64,000 bases of DNA from an uncultured Roseovarius sp. (GTDB lineage: Bacteria; Pseudomonadota; Alphaproteobacteria; Rhodobacterales; Rhodobacteraceae): positions 1 to 64,000 of the forward strand of contig CAKSUL010000002.1 of the NCBI GenBank assembly GCA_934501475.1, given 5' to 3'. The first letter of the stretch is position 1. Every line of letters begins with the position of its first letter. The translations under genes were made by a program, and so were the position numbers. This document shows, one piece after another, positions 1-9,249 of this stretch. The notes below the pieces were generated by a model that did no database searches, had not been told where the DNA came from, and worked only from the letters and a program-made list of their open reading frames with translations.

Positions 1-24
1 AGCATAATAAGAGGAGGATGGCCA

Positions 25-504
25 ATGTGGTTGTTCCTGGCGTTTTTGGCGGTTCCGATGATCGAAATCGCGCTGTTCATCCAGGTCGGCGGCCTGATCG
101 GACTGTGGCCGACGCTGGCAATCGTGGTCCTGACCGCGATTCTGGGCACCTGGCTGGTGCGCACGCAGGGTGCGCTGGCCATGCAGGATCTGCGCGCCTC
201 CTTCTCGGCGCGGGGCGATCCGGCCGAGGCGCTGGCCCATGGCGCGATGATTCTGGTGGCCGGTGTCTTGCTGCTGACGCCGGGATTTTTCACCGATGCG
301 GTCGGTTTTGCGCTGCTGATGCCGCCATTTCGCCGCGCCGCCTTTGCCTGGCTGCGCAAGCGTGTGCATGTTCAGGCCTTCACCACCGGCGATCCCGACC
401 CCCGGCACAGACCGGCGCAGCCCGATATTCTGGAAGGCGACTATGTCGAGGTCGATCCCCCCGCCAATGACGGCCGCGCGCCTTCGGGCTGGACTAAGGA
501 TTGA
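25..504 (+). CDS. fxsA: FxsA family membrane protein
   Basis: Small inner-membrane protein of 159 residues. The E. coli homologue relieves F-plasmid exclusion of phage T7 when overproduced; its normal job is unknown. Hydrophobic segments are visible at about residues 2-22, 28-45 and 72-98, followed by a polar tail rich in D, P and R from about residue 115. The ATG follows a strong GAGGAGG ribosome site at 11-17, which settles the start. It reads in the same direction as secB, 58 bp downstream. The gene is complete although it begins only 25 bases into the window. Confidence 0.9.
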   Translation: MWLFLAFLAVPMIEIALFIQVGGLIGLWPTLAIVVLTAILGTWLVRTQGALAMQDLRASFSARGDPAEALAHGAMILVAGVLLLTPGFFTDAVGFALLMPPFRRAAFAWLRKRVHVQAFTTGDPDPRHRPAQPDILEGDYVEVDPPANDGRAPSGWTKD

Positions 505-562
505 GGCCGCCCAAGCGACCTGCTAAGGCAGAACGCAACATTTGATACATAAGGAGATTGCG

Positions 563-1072
563 ATGGAAGAGAAAGAAAACGGCGCGGCGGCCCCTGCACA
601 GGCGGCCCCCCAGATCAAGATGTCGACGCTGACCCAGTTCGTGCGCGACCTGTCGTTTGAAAACGTCCTGGCTCAGCGCGGCACCGGCGGCGAAGTGCAC
701 CCCGACGTCAAGGTGCAGGTCAATCTGGACGCCAAGAAGCGCGGCGGCGAGCATCAATATGAAGTGATCATCAAGATCAAGGTCGAGTCAAAGAACAAGG
801 GCACCGAAGAGACGCTGTTCCTGCTGGAAATGGAATATGCCGGGGTGTTTCAGATCGAGGGCGTGCCGGATGATCAACTGCATCCATTCCTGATGATCGA
901 ATGCCCGCGCATGATGTTCCCGTTCCTGCGCCGAATCATCAGCGATGTGACCCGCGATGGTGGCTTTCCGCCGCTTAACCTGGAAAACATTGATTTCGTT
1001 CAGATTTATCGCGGTGAGATTGCCCGCCGTCAGGCCGAGCAGGCCGCGGCATCGGACGCGCCGCTGGTCTAG
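563..1072 (+). CDS. secB: protein-export chaperone SecB
   Basis: Cytosolic tetrameric chaperone that holds preproteins unfolded and hands them to SecA. The 169-residue product carries the family core, including FLLEMEYAGVF near the middle and the conserved PRMMFPFLRRIISD and GGFPPLNLENIDF segments before a short variable tail. I chose the ATG at 563 because AAGGAG sits 6 bases upstream at 551-556. An in-frame TTG at 542 would add seven residues and has no such site. The extended Ala/Pro-rich N-terminus is common in alphaproteobacterial SecB. Its partner secA lies at 49.2 kb in this window. Confidence 0.95.
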   Translation: MEEKENGAAAPAQAAPQIKMSTLTQFVRDLSFENVLAQRGTGGEVHPDVKVQVNLDAKKRGGEHQYEVIIKIKVESKNKGTEETLFLLEMEYAGVFQIEGVPDDQLHPFLMIECPRMMFPFLRRIISDVTRDGGFPPLNLENIDFVQIYRGEIARRQAEQAAASDAPLV

Positions 1073-1087
1073 GGCCATTTCGGCGCT

Positions 1088-1780
1088 TCAGTCGAACTTG
1101 CGCCAGAGCGCTCCGTCGCCCATGTCATCGACAAATCCGGCATGGGCGGCAGCCTCATCCGCTGTCAGGCGCGAGGGCAGGGGCACAGGCCTTGGCGCGG
1201 GTCGCCAATCGGCGTTCCGCATCGTCTGATCGCTTGTCGGTTGGGCCGCGCCCAGTGCGAAATCGGGTTGGCGCCCGCCGATCAGTTCCAGATAGACCTC
1301 AGCCAGAATTTCCGAGTCAAGCAACGCGCCATGCAGCGTGCGCGCGCCGTTGTCGATCCCGAAACGGCGGCACAGCGCATCCAGCGTTGCGGGCGAGCCG
1401 GGAAATTTCCGGCGCGCAATGGCAAGCGTATCAATCGCCTGTTCCCACGGCAGCTGCGGGAGCTTGACCCAGCCAAGTTCCGCGTTCAGGAATTTCATGT
1501 CAAATGCGGCGTTGTGGATCACCAGCTTGGCATCGCCGATGAAATCCAGAAATTCCTGCGCGATCTTCGCGAAAACCGGCTTGTCGCGCAGGAAATCATC
1601 GCCCAGCCCGTGAACCTGAAATGCCTCATCGGGCATCGCGCGCTCGGGGTTGATATATTGATGATAGGTGCGCCCCGTCGGCATGTGATTGAACAGCTCG
1701 ACACCGCCGATCTCGACGATCCGGTCGCCCTGTCCGGGCTCAAATCCGGTGGTCTCGGTATCAAGGACGATTTCGCGCAT
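1088..1780 (-). CDS. dnaQ: DNA polymerase III epsilon subunit, 3'-5' proofreading exonuclease
   Basis: Proofreading exonuclease of the replicative polymerase (DEDDh family). The three exonuclease motifs are visible: DTETTG at residues 7-12, [11 protein letters not shown] around residue 90, and [14 protein letters not shown] around residue 150 with the catalytic histidine. At 230 residues it has the usual length. It is the last gene of the minus-strand group maf-aroE-coaE-dnaQ and overlaps the end of coaE by 20 bp, so translation is probably coupled. This gene order beside the origin is widespread in alphaproteobacteria. Confidence 0.95.
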   Translation of the reverse strand: MREIVLDTETTGFEPGQGDRIVEIGGVELFNHMPTGRTYHQYINPERAMPDEAFQVHGLGDDFLRDKPVFAKIAQEFLDFIGDAKLVIHNAAFDMKFLNAELGWVKLPQLPWEQAIDTLAIARRKFPGSPATLDALCRRFGIDNGARTLHGALLDSEILAEVYLELIGGRQPDFALGAAQPTSDQTMRNADWRPAPRPVPLPSRLTADEAAAHAGFVDDMGDGALWRKFD

Positions 1781-2366
1781 CTGCTTGGCCTTCTCGGATC
1801 TGTTTCAATATCGCCTCGACCTGCCGGGTCGCGTGCTGGATCGTGTCGGTAAGGATGACATAATCGGCGCGGGCGCGTTTTTCCTCGTCGGGCATCTGTT
1901 TTGCGAGGATGGCGTCAAGATGCGGTTCTGTCATGCCTTCACGTGCCAGAACGCGCATGCGCTGAACGTCGGCGGGCGCGCTGACGCAGACCACCGCATC
2001 GACGTGTTTTTCACCACCGGTTTCAAACAGCAGAGGAATATCAAGCACCACGATATCCGCTGTGGTCTGCGCCAAGAACGCGGCGCGGTCCTGCGCAACC
2101 AGCGGATGCACGATCTGCTCGATCCGGGGCAGGGCGGATGGATCTGCGGCGATGATGGTTTTCAGGACCCCGCGCGAAATCGCACCGTCAACGACCGCCG
2201 TCGGAAAAGCAGCGCCCAGCGGATCGACAGCCGCGCCGCCCTTTGCATAGAGCCGCCCAACAGCCGCGTCCGCGTCCCATACATCACAGCCGCGTTCGCC
2301 AAACAGGCGCGCGGTGGTGGATTTGCCCATGCCGATGGATCCGGTGAGGCCCAGAAGAAACGTCAT
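1761..2366 (-). CDS. coaE: dephospho-CoA kinase
   Basis: Catalyses the last step of coenzyme A synthesis, ATP-dependent phosphorylation of the 3'-OH of dephospho-CoA. The P-loop [12 protein letters not shown] lies at residues 6-17, followed by the family DVWDADAAV segment and, in the middle, the [11 protein letters not shown] substrate-binding stretch. Length (201 residues) is normal. It overlaps aroE by 4 bp upstream and dnaQ by 20 bp downstream, placing it in one tightly packed operon. Confidence 0.95.
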   Translation of the reverse strand: MTFLLGLTGSIGMGKSTTARLFGERGCDVWDADAAVGRLYAKGGAAVDPLGAAFPTAVVDGAISRGVLKTIIAADPSALPRIEQIVHPLVAQDRAAFLAQTTADIVVLDIPLLFETGGEKHVDAVVCVSAPADVQRMRVLAREGMTEPHLDAILAKQMPDEEKRARADYVILTDTIQHATRQVEAILKQIREGQADARNRP

Positions 2367-3196
2367 CGCAGCGCCGCCGCCCGCGTCGCGGTGTCCACTT
2401 CGGGGCGCACCCCGAACCAGCGTTCAAACCCCGGCACCGCCTGATGCAGCAACATGCCCAGGCCATCCACAGTCTGGCATCCCATCTCATCCGCCACCTC
2501 AAGCAATCTGGTCTTGAGCGGCGCATAAACCAGATCGGTGACGACCGCGCCCTTTTGCAACCCATCAAGGGGAACGCGCAAAGGCGGCTTGCCGATCATG
2601 CCCAGCGACGTGGTGTTGACCACGGTGCTGCAAAACTCAAGCATATTGCCCGCCTGAACCCAGTCAAACACGCGAATCCGCTTGCCGAATTCAGCCTGCA
2701 GCGCCTCGGCGCGCACGCGTGTGCGGTTTGAGATCAGAATTTCGGGAACGCCGGCATCCAGAAGCGCGGCAATCACGGCGCGCGCCGCACCACCCGCCCC
2801 CAAAAGGGCCGCGGGGCCCGCCTTGGGATCCCAGTTGACGGGCGCGCTTTGCAGATTTTTTATGAACCCGTACCCATCTGTATTATCGGCATGAATCTTG
2901 CCATCCTTGCGAAAGATCAGCGTATTTGCCGCGCCGATAAGAATGGCCCTGTCCGTCACCAGATCAGCGATCTCCAGCACTTTCTCCTTGTGCGGAATCG
3001 TCACGTTCACCCCGACAAACCCCGCTTTGGGCAAGGTGCGCAAGACCAGTTCCAGATCGTCGGTTTGCACATGCATCGGAATGTAATGGCCCTTGATGCC
3101 CATCGTCGTCAGCCAATGACGATGGATCTGGGGCGATTTGGAATGCGCAATCGGCGAACCAATGACACCGGCCAAGGGTATTTCCGTCGGATTCAT
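2363..3196 (-). CDS. aroE: shikimate 5-dehydrogenase
   Basis: NADP-dependent reduction of 3-dehydroshikimate to shikimate in aromatic amino acid synthesis. Seen in the 277-residue product: [12 protein letters not shown] shikimate-binding segment near the N-terminus, the catalytic lysine in [10 protein letters not shown], the NTDGYGF aspartate motif, and the glycine-rich GAGGAARAV dinucleotide site. The ATG overlaps the stop of maf by 4 bp and its own stop overlaps coaE by 4 bp. The set of residues favours AroE proper over the YdiB paralogue, though that is inferred from similarity only. Confidence 0.94.
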   Translation of the reverse strand: MNPTEIPLAGVIGSPIAHSKSPQIHRHWLTTMGIKGHYIPMHVQTDDLELVLRTLPKAGFVGVNVTIPHKEKVLEIADLVTDRAILIGAANTLIFRKDGKIHADNTDGYGFIKNLQSAPVNWDPKAGPAALLGAGGAARAVIAALLDAGVPEILISNRTRVRAEALQAEFGKRIRVFDWVQAGNMLEFCSTVVNTTSLGMIGKPPLRVPLDGLQKGAVVTDLVYAPLKTRLLEVADEMGCQTVDGLGMLLHQAVPGFERWFGVRPEVDTATRAAALR

Positions 3197-3792
3197 GTCT
3201 CTAGATCTCCGCGCGTCGTCAGAAAGGTCAGCAACTCTAGCAATGGTAACCCCAACACCGCAAAGTAATCACCGTCTATACGGGAAAACAACCGAATGCC
3301 CTCTTCTTCCAGTTTATAGGCCCCGACAGCATGTTGGATACTCTCCCAGTTGCGATCAAGATATGACGCCAGATAAGCGTCGGACAGATCCCGCATCGTC
3401 ATGCGCACGGTCGAGACATGACGCCAAAGCGGTGTGTTGTCACGATAGACAACCACGGCCGACAGCAATTCATGCGTCGCGTTGCGCATCGCGCGCAACT
3501 GCTCCATCGCACGCGCCTTGTCTTGCGGCTTGGACAATAGCGTGTCGTTGAAACTGAGGACCTGATCACAGCCGATCACAACGGCATCGGGGCTCTTTGC
3601 GCTGATCTTGCGGGCTTTCATCTCGGCCAATGTGTCGGCAATATCGCGCGGCGCGGCACCCTCACCGATCAGGGCATCGCGGGCCTGATCCTCATCGATG
3701 CGGGCCGGCACGGCGGAATGCACCACGCCGGCGTTGCGCAGCATCTGCTGGCGAATGGAAGATTGCGAGGCAAGGATGATGTTGGCGGACAT
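3193..3792 (-). CDS. maf: Maf-family nucleoside triphosphate pyrophosphatase
   Basis: Maf proteins hydrolyse non-canonical or modified nucleotides (dTTP/UTP or m7GTP, depending on subfamily). The 199-residue product starts with a family-type LASQSSIRQQML (less standard than the usual SPRR form) and contains GCDQVL with the catalytic aspartate and a late GDYFAVLGLPL segment. The open frame extends further upstream, but the ATG at 3792 gives the normal N-terminus. A perfect DnaA box (3792-3800) overlaps this start codon, so initiator protein bound at the origin edge could affect maf expression (inference). First gene of the leftward operon from oriC. I cannot assign the substrate subfamily. Confidence 0.9.
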   Translation of the reverse strand: MSANIILASQSSIRQQMLRNAGVVHSAVPARIDEDQARDALIGEGAAPRDIADTLAEMKARKISAKSPDAVVIGCDQVLSFNDTLLSKPQDKARAMEQLRAMRNATHELLSAVVVYRDNTPLWRHVSTVRMTMRDLSDAYLASYLDRNWESIQHAVGAYKLEEEGIRLFSRIDGDYFAVLGLPLLELLTFLTTRGDLET

Positions 3793-3800
3793 GTGGATAA
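3792..3800 (-). promoter_or_regulatory. perfect DnaA box
   Basis: TGTGGATAA on the plus strand, the exact reverse complement of TTATCCACA. It overlaps the last base of the maf start codon, so it lies at the border of the origin region and the maf translation start. Confidence 0.75.
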
Positions 3801-3935
3801 CCCAAGGGACAGGATGCGTGTGAAAAGGGGCGGTTCTGCCGTTTATCGCGAACCGCACCGCTTTGTCCAAGAGTCCGGTGATCCCCAACCCGGTTATCCC
3901 GGTTCATCCCTCTGTGGGCGATGATAAGTTTTTAC

Positions 3936-3944
3936 TGTGTATAA
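3936..3944 (-). promoter_or_regulatory. DnaA box, R2 type
   Basis: TGTGTATAA on the plus strand, reverse complement of TTATACACA, which fits the relaxed DnaA consensus TTWTNCACA. Confidence 0.65.
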
Positions 3945-3971
3945 CGGAACCACCCGAAAGCCGTCGATAGG

Positions 3972-3980
3972 TTATCCCCA
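3972..3980 (+). promoter_or_regulatory. DnaA box, one mismatch
   Basis: TTATCCCCA differs from TTATCCACA at one position. It is supported mainly by its place among the other boxes. Confidence 0.5.
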
Positions 3981-4114
3981 GGAGTTGAGAGATTGGGCAT
4001 CTGATAGTATCGCTATTTATCAATGCTCTAGCCGTGTTTATCATGATCCTTTCACAGGGGGTGGATGGTTTCATACAGGAATTTCTGCTGTGCAGCATTC
4101 CCGGCATATCCTAA

Positions 4115-4123
4115 TAATCCACA
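4115..4123 (+). promoter_or_regulatory. DnaA box, one mismatch
   Basis: TAATCCACA, one mismatch to TTATCCACA, lies just left of the AT-rich stretch that would be the unwinding element. Confidence 0.5.
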
Positions 4124-4207
4124 GAAAAGAGCGCCCCTACGAAATCATCATCCTTTCTTATCTTTCTATTTTATATATAGAGAGAGACCGGAAAACCGGG
4201 GAAAACC

Positions 4208-4657
4208 ATGCAGGACTTTCTGATCTCACTCTATCCGTGGACCAAGGCGTTCCATATCATGTCCATCATCGCCTGGATGGCCGGGTTGTTTTACCTGCCA
4301 AGGCTGTTCGTTTACCACGCTGAGAAATCAGTGCCGGGTGACAGCCGCGATGAGGTGTTTCAGGTGATGGAGGTGAAATTGCTCCGCCTGATCATGAACC
4401 CGGCGATGGTGGCCGCGTATGTGTTTGGGCTGATGTTGGTGTTCACGCCCGGAATCGTCGATTGGTATGCGATCTGGCCCTACACCAAGGGCGCGGCGAT
4501 CCTGGTCCTGACGTGGTATCATCATTGGCTGGGCTGGCGGCGGCGCGACTTTTCCAAGGGGCAGAACACGACCAGCGGGCGCACATTCCGCCTGATGAAT
4601 GAGGTGCCGACCATTTTCATGGTCATCATCGTGATTTCCGTGGTGCTGCGGTTCTAA
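4208..4657 (+). CDS. hemJ: HemJ-type protoporphyrinogen IX oxidase
   Basis: Membrane protein that oxidises protoporphyrinogen IX to protoporphyrin IX, the penultimate heme step, in bacteria lacking HemG or HemY. The 149-residue product has four predicted membrane segments (about 15-35, 58-80, 88-105 and 128-148) and family features: HIMSIIAWMAGLFYLPRLFVYH near the start with conserved histidines, and YHHWLGWRRRDF in the third loop. Only a weak purine stretch precedes the ATG. It is the first rightward gene from the origin, 121 bp before rho. hemH, the next enzyme in the pathway, is at 34.7 kb. Confidence 0.88.
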   Translation: MQDFLISLYPWTKAFHIMSIIAWMAGLFYLPRLFVYHAEKSVPGDSRDEVFQVMEVKLLRLIMNPAMVAAYVFGLMLVFTPGIVDWYAIWPYTKGAAILVLTWYHHWLGWRRRDFSKGQNTTSGRTFRLMNEVPTIFMVIIVISVVLRF

Positions 4658-4664
4658 GGTTTGA

Positions 4665-4693
4665 TTGACTCTTTCGTGTGGGCGCGGTATCTG
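4665..4693 (+). promoter_or_regulatory. candidate promoter of rho
   Basis: TTGACT at 4665-4670, a 17-base spacer, then TATCTG at 4688-4693, between the hemJ stop and the rho ATG. It would leave a leader of about 80 bases, in keeping with the long autoregulatory rho leaders of other bacteria. Called by eye. Confidence 0.45.
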
Positions 4694-4778
4694 CGCGGTC
4701 AGGCCCCCGTTCGGGATCGTCGTTTTCCATAGAAATAATATCGTCCGCGCGCAGTCAGCGCGGCGCAAGGTGTATGTC

Positions 4779-6050
4779 ATGACCGAGGAAATCCTGAACC
4801 TGTCCGATCTGAAGGCACAAACCGCCAAGGATCTGTTGGCGTTGGCAGAAGATCTTGAGATCGAAAACGCCTCGACCATGCGCAAGGGCGAGATGATGTT
4901 TTCGATCCTCAAGGAACGCGCCGAGGATGACTGGACCATTTTCGGCGACGGTGTTCTTGAGGTCTTGCAAGACGGTTTCGGGTTCTTGCGCTCGCCCGAG
5001 GCGAATTATCTGCCGGGCCCGGATGACATCTATGTGTCGCCCGAGATGATTCGGAAATATTCGTTGCGCACCGGCGACACGATCAATGGCGAGATAAAGC
5101 AACCCGATGATACCGAACGGTATTTCGCGTTGACCAGCGTCTCGGAGATCAACTTTGAAAGCCCCGAACGTGCGCGCCACAAGATCGCATTCGACAACCT
5201 GACGCCGCTCTATCCGGATGAGCGGTTCAAGATGGAGCTGGATGACCCCACGGTAAAGGACCGCACTGCGCGGATCATCGACCTGGTTGCCCCGATCGGC
5301 AAGGGCCAGCGGTCCCTGATCGTGGCGCCGCCGCGCACCGGTAAGACTGTGATCCTGCAAAACATCGCGGCCAGCATCGAAAAGAACCACCCGGAATGTT
5401 ATCTGATCGTGCTTCTGATCGACGAACGCCCCGAAGAAGTGACCGATATGCAGCGTTCGGTCAAAGGCGAGGTGATTTCCTCAACCTTCGATGAACCGGC
5501 AACCCGCCACGTGGCGGTCAGTGAGATGGTGATCGAAAAGGCCAAGCGCCTGGTCGAGCATAAGCGAGATGTTGTTATTCTTTTGGACTCGATCACAAGA
5601 CTTGGTAGGGCCTACAACACAGTCGTGCCGTCCTCGGGCAAGGTTCTGACGGGTGGTGTGGACGCCAACGCCTTGCAACGCCCGAAACGTTTCTTTGGCG
5701 CGGCGCGCAATATCGAAGAAGGCGGGTCGTTAACCATCATTTCAACCGCGCTGATCGACACCGGCAGCCGGATGGACGAAGTGATCTTTGAAGAATTCAA
5801 GGGCACCGGCAACTCGGAACTGGTTCTGGATCGCAAGATCGCCGATAAACGCATTTTCCCGGCGATTGATATCCTGAAATCCGGCACCCGCAAGGAAGAG
5901 CTGCTGGTCGACAAGATCGATCTGCAAAAGACCTTCGTGCTGCGCCGCATCCTGAACCCGATGGGCACCACGGACGCGATCGAGTTCCTGATTTCCAAGC
6001 TGAAACAAACCAAGTCAAACGCCGAGTTCTTTGATTCGATGAATACCTGA
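4779..6050 (+). CDS. rho: transcription termination factor Rho
   Basis: Hexameric RNA-dependent ATPase that ends transcription at Rho-dependent sites. In the 423-residue product: N-terminal helical domain (1-48), cold-shock-type RNA-binding domain with [14 protein letters not shown] near 65-79, Walker A APPRTGKT at 183-190, Walker [17 protein letters not shown] near 260-275, and the [21 protein letters not shown]-loop region. The open frame starts at 4665, but the ATG at 4779 matches the family N-terminus and length. In other alphaproteobacteria rho likewise lies beside the origin next to mnmE. Confidence 0.96.
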   Translation: MTEEILNLSDLKAQTAKDLLALAEDLEIENASTMRKGEMMFSILKERAEDDWTIFGDGVLEVLQDGFGFLRSPEANYLPGPDDIYVSPEMIRKYSLRTGDTINGEIKQPDDTERYFALTSVSEINFESPERARHKIAFDNLTPLYPDERFKMELDDPTVKDRTARIIDLVAPIGKGQRSLIVAPPRTGKTVILQNIAASIEKNHPECYLIVLLIDERPEEVTDMQRSVKGEVISSTFDEPATRHVAVSEMVIEKAKRLVEHKRDVVILLDSITRLGRAYNTVVPSSGKVLTGGVDANALQRPKRFFGAARNIEEGGSLTIISTALIDTGSRMDEVIFEEFKGTGNSELVLDRKIADKRIFPAIDILKSGTRKEELLVDKIDLQKTFVLRRILNPMGTTDAIEFLISKLKQTKSNAEFFDSMNT

Positions 6051-6078
6051 ACCGGGTTTGCATTGCGGGGTAACCCCG

Positions 6079-7365
6079 ATGGACACCATTTTTGCACTGG
6101 CCAGCGCACAGGGTAAAGCAGGCGTCGCGGTCCTGCGCGTATCGGGCCCGCATGCCTTTGCCGCATGCGCCGCGCTGTGTGGTGATGTGCCGACGCCGCG
6201 TCATGCGGCGCTGCGCATCCTCAGAGATGCGGATGGTGTCCGCCTGGATCAGGCATTGGTGCTGAGTTTCGCCAGGGAGTCCAGTTTTACCGGCGAAGAA
6301 ACCGTTGAATTTCAAACCCATGGAAGCGTGGCCGTGGTATCGGCCATCCTGTCGGAACTGTCGCGCCAGCCGGATTTGCGGCTGGCTGAACCCGGTGAAT
6401 TTACCCGCCGCGCGCTGGAAAACGGCCGCATGGATATCGCGCAGGTCGAGGGCCTCGCTGATCTGATAGATGCCGAAACCGAGGCCCAAAGGCGCCAGGC
6501 GCTGCGCGTGTTGTCCGGTGATCTGGGACGGCGCGCCGAAGAATGGCGGCGCAATCTGATTCGCGCTGTCGCTCTGCTGGAGGCGACGATTGATTTCGCC
6601 GATGAGGATATCCCCGTCGACGTCTCGCCCGAGGTGAGTTCCCTGATCGATGCTGTGATCAGGGGCCTTGAAGCCGAGATTGCCGGCGCGCAGGTCGCAG
6701 AACGCGTTCGATCCGGGTTCGAGGTGGCAATCGTTGGCGCGCCGAATGTCGGAAAATCCACGCTATTGAACGCCTTGGCCGGCCGGGACGCGGCGATCAC
6801 CTCTGAGATTGCAGGCACCACGCGGGATGTGATTGAGGTGCGGATGGATCTGGATGGGTTGCCGGTTACCGTGCTGGATACGGCCGGAATACGTCGCACC
6901 GACGACGCGATCGAAATACTGGGCGTCGAATTGGCGCGCAAACGTGCTGCTGCCGCCGATCTGCGGGTGTTCCTGGGTGAAATAGCGCCGGAAGACGGGA
7001 TATCGGTCTGCCCCGGCGATATCATGGTAAAGGCCAAAGGTGATTTGCTGGATGATCCGACCGGTGCTATATCCGGGCTGACGGGGCACGGCGTTGCGGA
7101 CCTGATTGCCAGAATTACCGAAACGCTGCGGATGCGGGCCGCTTCGGTCGGGCTGGCAACGCGTGAACGGCACCGGATCGCGATGACGCGGGGGCTGATC
7201 GGCTTGCAAGCTGCGCAAATGCTGATTGCGGGCGGGGCTGAATCCGCCGATATCGCGGCGGAAGAACTGCGCACGGCGATCAGGGCGCTTGATTCTCTGG
7301 TTGGACGTGTCGATATCGAAAGCGTCCTGGACGAAATCTTCGCTAGCTTCTGTCTGGGAAAGTAA
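6079..7365 (+). CDS. mnmE: tRNA modification GTPase MnmE (TrmE)
   Basis: With MnmG it installs the (carboxymethyl)aminomethyl group at C5 of wobble uridine 34. The 428-residue product has the tetrahydrofolate-binding N-domain ([19 protein letters not shown]), a G domain with GAPNVGKST near 219-227, GTTRD and DTAG, and the C-terminal FCLGK that matches the catalytic CxGK motif. The base-specificity loop normally reading NKxD appears as VKAKGDL, and the G domain is short; this may be typical of the clade. ATG at 6079 gives the standard N-terminus. Only 3 bp separate its stop from mnmG. Confidence 0.95.
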   Translation: MDTIFALASAQGKAGVAVLRVSGPHAFAACAALCGDVPTPRHAALRILRDADGVRLDQALVLSFARESSFTGEETVEFQTHGSVAVVSAILSELSRQPDLRLAEPGEFTRRALENGRMDIAQVEGLADLIDAETEAQRRQALRVLSGDLGRRAEEWRRNLIRAVALLEATIDFADEDIPVDVSPEVSSLIDAVIRGLEAEIAGAQVAERVRSGFEVAIVGAPNVGKSTLLNALAGRDAAITSEIAGTTRDVIEVRMDLDGLPVTVLDTAGIRRTDDAIEILGVELARKRAAAADLRVFLGEIAPEDGISVCPGDIMVKAKGDLLDDPTGAISGLTGHGVADLIARITETLRMRAASVGLATRERHRIAMTRGLIGLQAAQMLIAGGAESADIAAEELRTAIRALDSLVGRVDIESVLDEIFASFCLGK

Positions 7366-7368
7366 GGG

Positions 7369-9249
7369 GTGTTTCACGTGAAACAATTGGACTTTGACGT
7401 AGTGGTAATCGGCGGCGGACATGCCGGGGCCGATGCGGCCTGTGCATCGGCCAGAATGGGCGTTCGCACCGCGCTTGTCACCCTGTCCTGGGATGGAATT
7501 GGCGTTATGTCGTGCAACCCGGCTATTGGCGGGCTGGGCAAGGGGCATCTTGTCCGCGAAATTGATGCATTGGACGGTGTCATGGGGCGCGTTGCCGATC
7601 AGGCGGGAATTCAGTTCCGCCTGTTGAACCGTCGCAAGGGCCCTGCCGTTCAAGGGCCGCGTGCGCAGGCGGATCGGCTGATCTATCGTGAGACCATGCA
7701 GAGGCTGGTCAAAGACCAGATAAATCTGAGCGTTATCGAGGGCGAAGCCTGTGATTTCCTGATGAAAGGCGACCGTGTTTGCGGCGTTGTGCTGGATGAT
7801 GGCGCCGAACTTCGAGCGGATGCGGTTATCCTCACCACGGGGACATTCCTGCGTGGGGTCATTCATATTGGCGATGTCTCGCGGCCCGGCGGCCGCATGG
7901 GGGATCGACCATCGATCAAGCTGGCGGAAAGAATTGACACCTTCGGCCTGAACCTCGGGCGTCTGAAAACCGGAACACCGCCGCGTCTGGATGGAAAAAG
8001 CATCAATTGGGATGACCTGGAAATGCAGCCGGGCGATGACGACCCGGTCCTGTTCTCGTTCATGTCAGGCGCACCCACAGCGCGTCAGATTTCTTGCGGC
8101 ATCACACATACGAACACCCAAACGCATGATATCATTAGGGAAAACCTGAGCCGATCCGCGATGTATGGCGGCCATATCGACGGGATCGGACCGCGATATT
8201 GCCCCTCGATCGAGGACAAGATCGTCCGCTTTTCCGATAAGGACTCGCATCAGATATTCCTGGAACCCGAAAGCCTGTCCAATGATGTGATTTATCCAAA
8301 TGGCATCTCGACGTCATTGCCGGAAGAGGTTCAGGTGGATTATGTCCGCTCGATCAAGGGGCTTGAGGGTGCCCGGATCGTGCAGCCTGGTTATGCCATC
8401 GAGTATGACTACGTTGATCCGCGGGCGCTCGATTCGACATTGGCAGTGAAATCCGTGCCGGGCCTGTACCTGGCCGGTCAAATCAACGGCACAACCGGAT
8501 ATGAAGAGGCCGCGGCACAGGGCCTGGTCGCCGGTTTGAATGCCGCATTGTCGGTGACCGGCAAAGACCCGGCCTTTTTCAGCCGCTCAGACAGCTACAT
8601 CGGCGTGATGATCGACGATCTGATCACAAGAGGCGTGAGCGAACCGTATCGCATGTTCACCTCGCGGGCGGAATTCCGGCTTTCTCTTCGGGCAGACAAT
8701 GCGGATCAACGCCTGACGCCAAAGGGTATCGAACTTGGCTGTGTTGGTGTTGAGCGCAGAGCACGCTTTGATGAAAAACTTGAGCGTTTGACCAAGGCGC
8801 GCGATTCGATCTGCGCCGTGGCGTTCACGTCCCGCGATCTATCGGCGATCGGTGTCGAGGCCAATCAGGACGGCGCGCGCCGAACCGGGTTTCAATTGTT
8901 GTCGCATCCGCATATCGGGTTTGAACATCTGGTGAAGTTGAATCCTGAGTGGGATAAGATCGACGCGCAGTCGCGCGATCAACTGGCGAAAGATGCGCTA
9001 TACGCCACCTATATCGACCGTCAGAAACGCGACGTCGAATCCATGAAGAAGGACGAGGCCCACGCGATTGCGCCGGATTTCGACTTTGATTCGATCGTTG
9101 GCCTCTCGAATGAGTTGAAGATCAAGCTGAAGGCTGTAAGACCGTCGAATTTGGCTCAGGCGGCAAAGATCGACGGGATGACGCCAGCGGGATTGTCGAT
9201 CTTGCTGGTCCGCTTGCGGCAAACTGCCCGCGAAAGATCAGCAGGATGA
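7369..9249 (+). CDS. mnmG: tRNA uridine-5-carboxymethylaminomethyl synthesis enzyme MnmG (GidA)
   Basis: FAD enzyme that partners MnmE in wobble-uridine modification. The 626-residue product opens with an FAD-binding GGGHAG at 15-20, has the conserved [26 protein letters not shown] segment (read in parts around 47-70), the [11 protein letters not shown] region near 280, and the C-terminal helical domain that contacts MnmE. The start is a GTG inside a parS site: the first codons (M-F-H-V-K-Q) are the parS sequence itself. It overlaps rsmG by 4 bp. Confidence 0.95.
   Translation: MFHVKQLDFDVVVIGGGHAGADAACASARMGVRTALVTLSWDGIGVMSCNPAIGGLGKGHLVREIDALDGVMGRVADQAGIQFRLLNRRKGPAVQGPRAQADRLIYRETMQRLVKDQINLSVIEGEACDFLMKGDRVCGVVLDDGAELRADAVILTTGTFLRGVIHIGDVSRPGGRMGDRPSIKLAERIDTFGLNLGRLKTGTPPRLDGKSINWDDLEMQPGDDDPVLFSFMSGAPTARQISCGITHTNTQTHDIIRENLSRSAMYGGHIDGIGPRYCPSIEDKIVRFSDKDSHQIFLEPESLSNDVIYPNGISTSLPEEVQVDYVRSIKGLEGARIVQPGYAIEYDYVDPRALDSTLAVKSVPGLYLAGQINGTTGYEEAAAQGLVAGLNAALSVTGKDPAFFSRSDSYIGVMIDDLITRGVSEPYRMFTSRAEFRLSLRADNADQRLTPKGIELGCVGVERRARFDEKLERLTKARDSICAVAFTSRDLSAIGVEANQDGARRTGFQLLSHPHIGFEHLVKLNPEWDKIDAQSRDQLAKDALYATYIDRQKRDVESMKKDEAHAIAPDFDFDSIVGLSNELKIKLKAVRPSNLAQAAKIDGMTPAGLSILLVRLRQTARERSAG
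7370..7385. promoter_or_regulatory. parS centromere site 1
   Basis: TGTTTCACGTGAAACA, a perfect 16-bp palindrome and exact match to the bacterial parS consensus bound by ParB. It overlaps the mnmG GTG start (7369-7371) and encodes residues 2-6 of MnmG. It is about 3.2 kb from the proposed origin and 3.3 kb upstream of parB. Confidence 0.95.

Larger units (their letters stand above)
3793..4207. other. putative chromosomal replication origin (oriC)
   Basis: A 415-bp gap between divergent maf and hemJ with no credible gene. It holds matches to the DnaA box TTATCCACA: an exact one at its left edge (3792-3800, reverse strand), the R2-type TTATACACA at 3936-3944 (reverse), TTATCCCCA at 3972-3980 and TAATCCACA at 4115-4123. 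An AT-rich stretch at about 4148-4192, including TTTTATATATAG, resembles an unwinding element. A 12-of-13 match to the IHF consensus lies at 4018-4030. Genes diverge from it, and parA, parB and parS lie 3-7 kb away, the arrangement around Caulobacter Cori. Origin activity itself is inferred. Confidence 0.75.
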
